NCBI GenBank assembly: GCA_017303905.1
Contig: JAFLBH010000001.1
Coordinates: forward strand, 1,403,809-1,467,808
Direction: 5' to 3'
Source: Bacteroidota bacterium
Lineage (GTDB): Bacteria; Bacteroidota; Bacteroidia; B-17B0; Aurantibacillaceae
DNA: 64,000 nucleotides
Below the pieces are notes generated by a model. It did no database searches, was not told where the DNA came from, and saw only the letters and a program-made list of their open reading frames with translations. Position numbers and translations under genes: made by a program. Positions 17,246 to 24,378 of the stretch are shown here, one piece after another (the first letter of the stretch is position 1; each line of letters starts with the position of its first letter).

Positions 17246-18580
17246 ATGTTTTCTAAGAAAAACCGACTTATTACAAGTATAATTATTGCCATGATTGTAG
17301 GCATCTTTTGTGGCTTTATTATAAATAAATCAATCACTTCCGAAAAACCGGATTTCAGCAAAACCGTTTTAGTGAAAAGCGGGAATCCTGAAATAATTAA
17401 AACCACACAAGCTGCTTTGGATAAGCAAAGTGCTAAGTTTTACAAGGATTATAAAAAGAAGATTGCTTCTCGTTTCTCTATTTTAAGTGATATTTTTCTC
17501 CGACTGATCAAAATGATTATTGCACCATTGGTGTTTGCAGTTTTGGTTTTAGGTGTAGCCAAAGTGGGCGATTTTAAGTCGGTAGGAAGGATAGGACTTA
17601 AAACAATTGTTTATTTTACGGTTGCCACATTAATTGCTTTGAGTTTAGGTTTGGTGATTGTTAACACCTTTGAGCCGGGTAAAGTCATGCATCTGGATTT
17701 GCCGGAAGCAAACGCCGATACCGGTGTAAAGTCGAATGCGCAAGACGCAAAGAATTTTATTTCCCACGTCATTCCTGAAAGTATTTTTGATGCCATGGCA
17801 AAAAATGATGTGTTGCCTATTGTTGTGTTTGCTTTATTCTTTGGTGTGGCTGCTGCTTCGGTTGGCAAGCAAGGCGATTCATTAGTGAAAGCATGTGATG
17901 GATTAGCTCATATTATGTTTAAGGTGACAAATTACGTCATGAATTTTGCACCCATTGGTATTTTTGGCGCTATCACGGCTGTTGTTATTCAGCAAGGACT
18001 GGATGTATTAAGTGGATATGTTTATTTAATTGTGTGTTTTTTCGGAGGCTTGTTGTTTTTTGTGTTTGTAGTGTTGTGGTTTATTTCAATGCTATTCAAA
18101 ATTAAATTCTACAAATTACTTTCACATATTAAGGAACCCATTTTGTTGGCTTTTAGTACAGCAAGTTCTGAAAGTGCCATGCCAAAAACCATTGAGGCAT
18201 TGGAGAAACACGGAATCAGTAACCGTATTGTGAGTTTTGTATTGCCTTTAGGTTATTCATTTAATTTAGATGGTTCTATTATGTATATGACTTTTGCAAC
18301 CGTGTTCATTGCGCAGTCGTACGGAATAGAAATCGGAATGACCGATCAAATTAAGATGATGTTAATCTTGTTAGTTACAAGTAAAGGAATGGCCGGTGTG
18401 CCGCGTGCATCCTTAGTGGTGATTGCCGGTATGTTGGGTATGTTTAATATTCCCGGCGAAGGCTTATTACTTTTATTGGCCGTGGATCAAATTTTAGACA
18501 TGGGCCGTAGTGCAACCAACGTAGTCGGTAATGCAGTGGCCTCTGCAGTTGTAGCCCGATTAGAAGGAGAGAAATTTTAG
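17246..18580 (+). CDS. Dicarboxylate/amino acid:cation symporter (DAACS family)
   Basis: 444 residues of an inner-membrane carrier that brings in glutamate, aspartate or C4-dicarboxylates with Na+ or H+. The family hallmarks are visible: MIIAPLVFAVL in an early helix, the re-entrant loop STASSESAMPKTIEAL, LPLGYSFNLDGS, and TSKGMAGVPRAS before VVGNAVASAVVAR. The early loop between the first helices (about 32-75) is Lys-rich and somewhat long. The exact substrate is not clear from sequence. It stands alone, with the palindromic repeat right after the stop. Confidence 0.95.
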   Translation: MFSKKNRLITSIIIAMIVGIFCGFIINKSITSEKPDFSKTVLVKSGNPEIIKTTQAALDKQSAKFYKDYKKKIASRFSILSDIFLRLIKMIIAPLVFAVLVLGVAKVGDFKSVGRIGLKTIVYFTVATLIALSLGLVIVNTFEPGKVMHLDLPEANADTGVKSNAQDAKNFISHVIPESIFDAMAKNDVLPIVVFALFFGVAAASVGKQGDSLVKACDGLAHIMFKVTNYVMNFAPIGIFGAITAVVIQQGLDVLSGYVYLIVCFFGGLLFFVFVVLWFISMLFKIKFYKLLSHIKEPILLAFSTASSESAMPKTIEALEKHGISNRIVSFVLPLGYSFNLDGSIMYMTFATVFIAQSYGIEIGMTDQIKMMLILLVTSKGMAGVPRASLVVIAGMLGMFNIPGEGLLLLLAVDQILDMGRSATNVVGNAVASAVVARLEGEKF

Positions 18581-18581
18581 A

Positions 18582-18668
18582 ACTCACCCCTAGTCTCGCT
18601 TCGCTTGCCTTTCCCCCTCTCTACGCGTAGAGAGGGGGTGGCCGAACAAAGTGAGGTCAGGGGTGAGT
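18582..18668. repeat. GC-rich nested palindromic element
   Basis: Outer arms ACTCACCCC (18582-18590) and GGGGTGAGT (18660-18668) enclose a perfect 26-base palindrome (18613-18638, arms CCCCCTCTCTACG and its complement). The rest of the arms pair imperfectly. It is much richer in G+C than its surroundings and starts 1 base after the symporter stop. It could be a mobile palindromic repeat; it might also act as terminator for the symporter. Confidence 0.8.
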
Positions 18669-18677
18669 CCAACAAAT

Positions 18678-20213
18678 ATGAAAAAGAAAATAAAATACAC
18701 GATTCTATTTTTTTGGATAGTGATGCTATCCTTTGCTCAGCAATTACCCGATTTAATTCCCTATCGCATCGGAAAAAAATGGGGCTATTGTAATTCAAAT
18801 AAGGAAATGGTTATTTCTGCAAAGTACGATGAAGTGCGTTTATTTGCGGGGGATAAGGCGGCAGTGAGAATAGGAATTTACTGGGGCTACATCAATAAAA
18901 AAGGAAAGTTGGTAATTCCGATAAAGTATTATTGGGTTTCTGATTTTTACGGCGATAATTACGACAATGCTAAAGTTGTTGAGCTTATTAAGAAAACCCC
19001 AAAGGGTGGAGGAAGTAAAAAAGATAATTTAAAAGAATGCGGAACGTTTGATGCTACAATTGCCAATCCTGAATTAACTTCCGAGTATAGAGATATGCTG
19101 GTGAAATCTTCTCCCTGCGTGTTGGAGTATGTTTTTATCATAAACGGTAAAGGAAAAAATATTGAGCGAGTTGATTATGAAATTAATTATCCTGATGGGA
19201 AGAAAAATTACTCGACAAAATTATTAGGTAAAGAAATTGTAAGAGTAGAGCACATTGAAAATCCGCCACCGAATACAAAAGGCTATGATGTTTTTTTAAC
19301 TGCAGGCGAAGGTTTAGTCTCGGTGAAGAAAAACGGTAAGTGGGGATACGCGGATACTTCCGGCACACTTAAAGTAGATTTAAAATACGATTACACCGGA
19401 AGTTTCAGTGAGGGCATTGCAATCGCACAATTGGGTGAGAAATTTATTGCCTTAGATAAGAAGGGTAATGAATTGTTTGTGTATGATAAAGGCATTTTAA
19501 CCGGAGAATTTCATGATGGTTTAATTTGTGCTAAGGAAATTAATAAGAATGAGTCAGCTTCCTATAAGCGCGATAAGTTTGGTTATTTAAACACAAAGGG
19601 CGAGTATGCCATTCGTGCTCAGTATAAAAACGCTACTTCATTTTATCAGGGTTATGCTGTTGTAAAGGATAGTGCCAATAAATTTTATTACATCGATATA
19701 CAAAGTAATAAAGTACCATTAGAGAGTAATCTCGAGATTCCGGCAGAGTGTTGTACAGAGTATTTAGGTCCGGTTGAAAATATTGTCATGCAAGGCGGAC
19801 TTTTAAAAGTGAAACGTAAATTTTCAAAGAAGGCTGAAGAAATGAGTGAAACATCCACGTTTCAATACAATGAAAAATTCGGATTCGTTAATGGCAAAGG
19901 ACAAATTATTAGTCCATGTGAATACGACAGTGTTGGTCGATTTACCAATGGCGTTTGTAAAGTGATTGTAAACGGTAAAGAAGGTTTAATCGATGCAGGC
20001 GGAAAAGTAATCGGCGAAATTAAATATGAGGAATTAAATATGCCCAAACCTTTCGGGTGTAATTATCCGCGTTACAAATACAAAACGTTAATGGATTATT
20101 ATGCTCCATACGAATTGCTGAAACAAGGTTTGATTCGCGTGATCTATAATGAAAAGGTGGGATTGATAGATTTGCAGGGGAGAGAATATTTTGAAGAGCC
20201 TCTAGTAAAATAA
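18678..20213 (+). CDS. Exported WG-repeat protein
   Basis: 511 residues from ATG 18678; an in-frame ATG 27 bases upstream lies in the palindromic element and is rejected since MKKKIKYTILFFWIVMLSFAQ is a good signal peptide. The mature protein is built of WG (KWGY) repeats: GKKWGYCNSNKEMV, YWGYINKKGKLV, GKWGYADTSG, KFGYLNTKGEY, KFGFVNGKGQI, GKEGLIDAGGKV, EKVGLIDLQGRE. Such repeats form small beta units that probably fold into a solenoid or propeller-like array, and the function is not known. No enzyme motif is seen. Confidence 0.85.
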   Translation: MKKKIKYTILFFWIVMLSFAQQLPDLIPYRIGKKWGYCNSNKEMVISAKYDEVRLFAGDKAAVRIGIYWGYINKKGKLVIPIKYYWVSDFYGDNYDNAKVVELIKKTPKGGGSKKDNLKECGTFDATIANPELTSEYRDMLVKSSPCVLEYVFIINGKGKNIERVDYEINYPDGKKNYSTKLLGKEIVRVEHIENPPPNTKGYDVFLTAGEGLVSVKKNGKWGYADTSGTLKVDLKYDYTGSFSEGIAIAQLGEKFIALDKKGNELFVYDKGILTGEFHDGLICAKEINKNESASYKRDKFGYLNTKGEYAIRAQYKNATSFYQGYAVVKDSANKFYYIDIQSNKVPLESNLEIPAECCTEYLGPVENIVMQGGLLKVKRKFSKKAEEMSETSTFQYNEKFGFVNGKGQIISPCEYDSVGRFTNGVCKVIVNGKEGLIDAGGKVIGEIKYEELNMPKPFGCNYPRYKYKTLMDYYAPYELLKQGLIRVIYNEKVGLIDLQGREYFEEPLVK

Positions 20214-20224
20214 TACTACAAATT

Positions 20225-20668
20225 ATGACTGAACAATTATTAAAAATGTACAAAATGGGACGTACCCGTTTAACCAATCAACTACCAAATATTAAAGAAA
20301 CTGATCTAAGCAAAAAGCTGCATCCGAATTCTAATTCTATTGGTTTTTTGTTACGACATATAGCCGAAGTTGAACACCTCTTCGCAAAAAATGTATTTGG
20401 ATTGGATATAAAGGTGACATTACAAACTGTAGGTAAAGGAATTCATGATAGCGGTAAATTTGTAGACCTTTCAAAGGAGTTAGAATTTCTGAACGAAGCG
20501 GCATCCGTTATGGAGCAAGCGATTTTAAAAACAACGGATGAAGATTGGAAGAATAATATTACCACAGCTGAATTCGGTACTGTAACAAAAGCAGAAGCAC
20601 TTTCGAGAATCATTTCGCATACGGGTTATCACGTAGGGCAGGTGGGATTGATATTGAAATACGCGTAA
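20225..20668 (+). CDS. DinB-family four-helix protein
   Basis: 147 residues. The DinB/YfiT-like metal site is visible as His51 in RHIAEVEH (45-51) and His132/His136 in SHTGYHVGQ. The family is a four-helix bundle; members include thiol transferases that use bacillithiol or mycothiol, and many are of unknown function. No thiol substrate can be named here. It follows the WG-repeat gene by 11 bases and may be co-transcribed. Confidence 0.85.
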   Translation: MTEQLLKMYKMGRTRLTNQLPNIKETDLSKKLHPNSNSIGFLLRHIAEVEHLFAKNVFGLDIKVTLQTVGKGIHDSGKFVDLSKELEFLNEAASVMEQAILKTTDEDWKNNITTAEFGTVTKAEALSRIISHTGYHVGQVGLILKYA

Positions 20669-20788
20669 AGTAGCTCTATTTCATTGCTAAGTCAATCTTC
20701 TAAATTGGCTCCTAACCCTACGTGTTGGTTTTGTAAATCATTAACGTTTAGTCTATTACATAGGTTATGCCGTTCCCAGCAAAAATGC

Positions 20789-20796
20789 TAAATTTG
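20789..20796 (+). promoter_or_regulatory. -7 box of the yidC promoter
   Basis: TAAATTTG, exact TAnnTTTG, 21 bases before the GTG start at 20818. Confidence 0.55.
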
Positions 20797-20817
20797 CCCT
20801 TCAAAATTTAAGCACAA

Positions 20818-22728
20818 GTGGATAAGAAATCGTTAATAGGTCTGGGTTTAATTGCAGTTATTTTGGGTGTATGGCTTTTTATGAGCGGCCCCAGTAAAGA
20901 ACAGATTGCCCGTAATAAACAAAAGCAAGATTCAATAACTAATGTACAAAAGAAGTTAGCTGAAGAAGAAGCGAAGAAAATTGTACAACAAACTCAAACC
21001 ATTCAGGATACTTTAAAGCCCGCAACTGTTTTAAGCGATTCAGCAATGAACGCTTTAAAAGTGGATGCTTACAAAGATTTTGCGGTGGCTGCACAAGGCA
21101 CTGAAGAAATCGTTACCATCGAAAACGAATTACTCAAAGCTTATGTCTCCACTAAAGGAGCACAGGTAATAAAAGTTGAATTGAAAAAATTCTCGCGTTC
21201 AGGTAAAACAGAGCCATTGGTTTTATTTGATAATGATAGTTTGCAATTCGCTTTAAAATTAGATGCCTATGAACGTTCCCGCATACTTTCAACGGATAGC
21301 TTTTACTTCAAACCATCTGAAAAGAACATAACGGTTAGCGGCACTACGTCAAAATCGGTTTCTTTCAAACTCGAAACTTCAAAGCCCGGTTCTTATATTG
21401 AGTATGTATATTCTTTAAAGGGTAATGATTATATGCTTGGTTACGATATCAAATTCGTAGGCATGGATAAAATCATTTCTTCAAATGTCGATCAAATGAC
21501 ACTTAACTGGCGTATGACTTTGCCTCAGCAAGAGAAATACGTGGAGAAAGAGCGTGAAGTAGCAACTGCTTATTATAAGTTCACAGTAGACGAACCGGAT
21601 TATATTAATCCACGTACGGATGAAGACAAACCGTTGAACGATGCGCCTATCAAATGGATAAGCTTTAAACAACAATTCTTTAACTCTACTTTAATTGCTG
21701 AGACTGAATTCTTGAAAGACGGTAGTTTTGTAAAAACCGGTAGTCGTACTAATACCAGTAACGTGGTTAAAGTGATTAATTCAGATTTAGGAATTCCATT
21801 TAATCATACGCCAAGTGAAAAGTTCGCGATGAAGTTTTATTTCGGACCGAATGATTACAAGACTTTAAAAGAATACGGTAACGAATTAGAGCAAATCATT
21901 CCAACCGGATGGAGCATTTTCAGCTACATTAATAAGTGGATGGTTATTCCTTTATTCGATTGGTTAGGGAGCATGAACATGGGTATTGTGATTTTGATAC
22001 TCACCTTAATTGTAAAAATTATTTTGTTACCAATCGCGTACAAAACTTACATGTCGGGTGCGCGTATGCGTGTTTTAAAACCGGAAACGGAAGCAATTAA
22101 TGCTAAGTTTAAGGATGGTGACCCAATGAAGAAGCAACAAGAAACAATGGCTTTATACCGTAAAGCCGGTGTTAATCCGCTTTCAGGTTGTGTGCCTTTG
22201 TTATTACAGTTTCCTATTTTAATTGCCTTATTCGCCTTTATTCCTGCAGCGATTGAGTTACGTCAAAAAGGATTTTTATGGGCCGATGACTTATCAACTT
22301 ACGATAGTATCTGGACATTCGGTAAAGTAGCTATCATTAATAGCATTTACGGCGACCATGTTAGTTTATTTGCTTTATTAATGTTCGTGTCTACGCTTGT
22401 GTATACGTATATGAACAGCAGTATGATGGCGCCACAACAAGGTACTCAAATGCCTGGCATGAAATTCATGATGTATTTTATGCCGGTAATTTTCTTAGCG
22501 GTTATGAATAGTTATGCGGCCGGTTTAAGCTGGTATTATTTCTTAGCGAACATGTTTACCTTCTTACAAAACTGGGTTATCAAGAAAATTGTATCAGATG
22601 AAAAAGTGCGTGCAGAAATTGATGCGAATATGAAGAAGCCTGTAAAGGTTTCCAGTTTCTCTAAGAAATTGGAAGAAATGGCAAAGCGTCAGCAGCAATT
22701 ACAGCAAGAGCAACGAAAGAAGAAATAA
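20818..22728 (+). CDS. yidC: Membrane protein insertase YidC
   Basis: Inserts and folds inner-membrane proteins, alone or with SecYEG. 636 residues starting with GTG (MDKKSLIGLGLIAVILGVWLFMSG), the expected first transmembrane helix. The large periplasmic domain of Gram-negative YidC (about 60-355) follows, then the conserved five-helix core (motifs GIVILILTLIVKIILLPI, LSGCVPLLLQFPILIALFAF, and SWYYFLANMFTFLQNW) and a Lys/Gln-rich tail. The ATG alternative is far inside, so the GTG is used. A strong terminator follows, shared with the amidase gene. Confidence 0.97.
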   Translation: MDKKSLIGLGLIAVILGVWLFMSGPSKEQIARNKQKQDSITNVQKKLAEEEAKKIVQQTQTIQDTLKPATVLSDSAMNALKVDAYKDFAVAAQGTEEIVTIENELLKAYVSTKGAQVIKVELKKFSRSGKTEPLVLFDNDSLQFALKLDAYERSRILSTDSFYFKPSEKNITVSGTTSKSVSFKLETSKPGSYIEYVYSLKGNDYMLGYDIKFVGMDKIISSNVDQMTLNWRMTLPQQEKYVEKEREVATAYYKFTVDEPDYINPRTDEDKPLNDAPIKWISFKQQFFNSTLIAETEFLKDGSFVKTGSRTNTSNVVKVINSDLGIPFNHTPSEKFAMKFYFGPNDYKTLKEYGNELEQIIPTGWSIFSYINKWMVIPLFDWLGSMNMGIVILILTLIVKIILLPIAYKTYMSGARMRVLKPETEAINAKFKDGDPMKKQQETMALYRKAGVNPLSGCVPLLLQFPILIALFAFIPAAIELRQKGFLWADDLSTYDSIWTFGKVAIINSIYGDHVSLFALLMFVSTLVYTYMNSSMMAPQQGTQMPGMKFMMYFMPVIFLAVMNSYAAGLSWYYFLANMFTFLQNWVIKKIVSDEKVRAEIDANMKKPVKVSSFSKKLEEMAKRQQQLQQEQRKKK

Positions 22729-22738
22729 TATTTCTCAA

Positions 22739-22772
22739 ATAAAAAAGCCCTTCAGAAATGAGGGGCTTTTTT
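22739..22772. terminator. Bidirectional terminator between yidC and the amidase gene
   Basis: A-rich flank, stem AAGCCC-T-TCA and TGA-G-GGGCTT around a GAAA loop (22743-22754 and 22759-22770), T run on the other side. Confidence 0.9.
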
Positions 22773-22796
22773 TGTAAAAAATAATTTATGTTTGAT

Positions 22797-24320
22797 TTAT
22801 TTCTTTTCAGTAAGAGTTTTAGCTTCTTTTAAATCAATGCGTGTGCCGTTTTTGAAAGCCACCGCAAAACAATCTTTAAACCCGGCATCTCTCAATTTAG
22901 CCTGATGTTTAAACGCATCGTTCGCGTTATTAAAATTACCTGAAGTGTATTTATAAAAGCTTCCTACCTTGTAGTAACTGCCATTTTCAATCGCGGAAAA
23001 CTTGGCATCTTTTAAGTTCAGTTCCACATCGCTGCTGGCAAATTGCACTTTAAATTCAATTTTATCTTCAGTGTTACCTTCCATTTTTACCGGTGTGCTT
23101 TCCGGTTTTTCATCAGGGTCATTCACTACAACTTCTTTAGCAGGTGTTTTTTCAGGTTCCGGTTTCTTGTCTTCTTTCGGTTCTTGTTTTACGGTTTCTT
23201 CTTTGGTGGTTGAATCTGCCGGGTCAATTTCTTTCTCAGGAGTTTTTGTTTTTGCACTATCGGGTTTTGCCGCGGTTTCCTTACCGTTACCATTTCCATT
23301 TTCTTCTTCAACGGCATAGTCGTCTTTTTCTTCTTTCACCGGTTTACCGGTATTTCCCGCTTTTAAATTTTCATTTTCGAGTGGCTCCAGATTCGCGTAT
23401 TCATCATTGTATTCTTTCTTTTTTCCTTCTACTTCATCTTTAAACTTTCTGAAGCCATTGAAAATAGAAGCAGCCACATATTTTTGTCCTTTCTCCGAAC
23501 CTAAAAATTGTTCTTCTAATGGATTCGTTAAGAAACCTATTTCGGTTAATACACTCGGCATGGCTGTCCGCCACAATACCCAAATACTCTGACGATGCAC
23601 CCCTTTATCAACGCGTCCGGCTTTACTGGCGTACTCCGACTGAATTTTTAAAGCCAGATTAGCACTTTGAATCACGTAAGCAGACGTGTAATTACTCATG
23701 ATGATGTAACTTTCTTCGCTTTCAGGGTCAAAGCCCGCGTACTTTTGTTCGTAGTTGTCTTCTAATAAGATTACGGAGTTCTCACGTTGCGCCACTTTCA
23801 TCTTCCCCTCTTCATTTTTCAATCCCATCACATAAGTTTCAGAGCCAAACGGAACAGGATTGGTCGTTTCCACCACTACAATTTTTCCTTTTTTGTTTTT
23901 GTAAGTCTTAGCACGCAATTTTCCTGTTTTCTTATCACGAATCATAACCGGTTTACCGGCTGCGTTACAGTGTATGGAGATGAATAAATCCGCTTTATTT
24001 TTATTGGCAATCTGAGCACGATCTTCCAGTTCAACAAATACATCGGTAGTCCGCGTGTAAATGACTTTTACATCTTTGCAATGCTCTTCTATCAGTTTCC
24101 CTAACCTTAATCCTACAGCTAGCGAAATGTCTTTTTCCTTATGCGTGACGCCATTACAACCGGGGTCTTTTCCGCCATGTCCGGGGTCAATAACCACCAC
24201 TTTGATACCTTTCGGTTCATCCTTGCCAAAGGAGGCAAATAACACAAGGGAAAACAGGCAAACTGAGAGTAAAATGCCTATTTTTTTAAGGTTTTTTATT
24301 AATATCTTCTTATTGAGCAC
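22797..24320 (-). CDS. N-acetylmuramoyl-L-alanine amidase (Amidase_3) with SPOR-like tail
   Basis: Cleaves the amide bond between N-acetylmuramic acid and the stem peptide, as in cell division and cell-wall turnover. The frame runs back to 24542 without a stop, but the signal peptide begins at GTG 24320 (MLNKKILIKNLKKIGILLSV), giving 507 residues. Amidase_3 motifs include VVIDPGHGGKDPG with the zinc histidine, DLFISIHCNA and VLTEIGFLTNPLEE. An insertion of about 60 residues sits after SIHCNAAG (around 130-190). A long Lys/Glu/Pro-rich linker then leads to a SPOR-like end (KVQFASS to FAVAFKNGTRID). Its promoter (24360-24367) overlaps that of the lptD-like gene. Confidence 0.93.
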   Translation of the reverse strand: MLNKKILIKNLKKIGILLSVCLFSLVLFASFGKDEPKGIKVVVIDPGHGGKDPGCNGVTHKEKDISLAVGLRLGKLIEEHCKDVKVIYTRTTDVFVELEDRAQIANKNKADLFISIHCNAAGKPVMIRDKKTGKLRAKTYKNKKGKIVVVETTNPVPFGSETYVMGLKNEEGKMKVAQRENSVILLEDNYEQKYAGFDPESEESYIIMSNYTSAYVIQSANLALKIQSEYASKAGRVDKGVHRQSIWVLWRTAMPSVLTEIGFLTNPLEEQFLGSEKGQKYVAASIFNGFRKFKDEVEGKKKEYNDEYANLEPLENENLKAGNTGKPVKEEKDDYAVEEENGNGNGKETAAKPDSAKTKTPEKEIDPADSTTKEETVKQEPKEDKKPEPEKTPAKEVVVNDPDEKPESTPVKMEGNTEDKIEFKVQFASSDVELNLKDAKFSAIENGSYYKVGSFYKYTSGNFNNANDAFKHQAKLRDAGFKDCFAVAFKNGTRIDLKEAKTLTEKK

Positions 24321-24325
24321 TGTAG

Positions 24326-24343
24326 CTAAATACAAGTATTTAG
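24326..24343. promoter_or_regulatory. Palindrome in the amidase/lptD promoter region, candidate operator
   Basis: CTAAATAC and GTATTTAG, perfect 8-base arms with a 2-base centre, directly abutting the lptD -7 box and lying in the leader of the amidase mRNA. Confidence 0.55.
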
Positions 24344-24351
24344 TAGATTTG
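24344..24351 (+). promoter_or_regulatory. -7 box of the lptD-like gene promoter
   Basis: TAGATTTG, exact TAnnTTTG, 28 bases before the chosen TTG start at 24379. Confidence 0.55.
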
Positions 24352-24359
24352 TATCTTAT

Positions 24360-24367
24360 CAAAATTA
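24360..24367 (-). promoter_or_regulatory. -7 box of the amidase gene promoter
   Basis: TAATTTTG on the minus strand, exact TAnnTTTG, 40 bases before the GTG at 24320. It is 8 bases from the plus-strand box, so the two promoters overlap. Confidence 0.55.
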
Positions 24368-24378
24368 CTTTTAAAGGT

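Noticed and set aside
18577-18798. Minus- and plus-strand short frames across the palindromic element
   Set aside because: They derive from the palindrome itself and read into the WG-repeat gene or its antisense.
24061-24378. Open upstream extension of the LptD-like frame
   Set aside because: It is antisense to the amidase start region; the promoter and signal peptide place the start at 24379.
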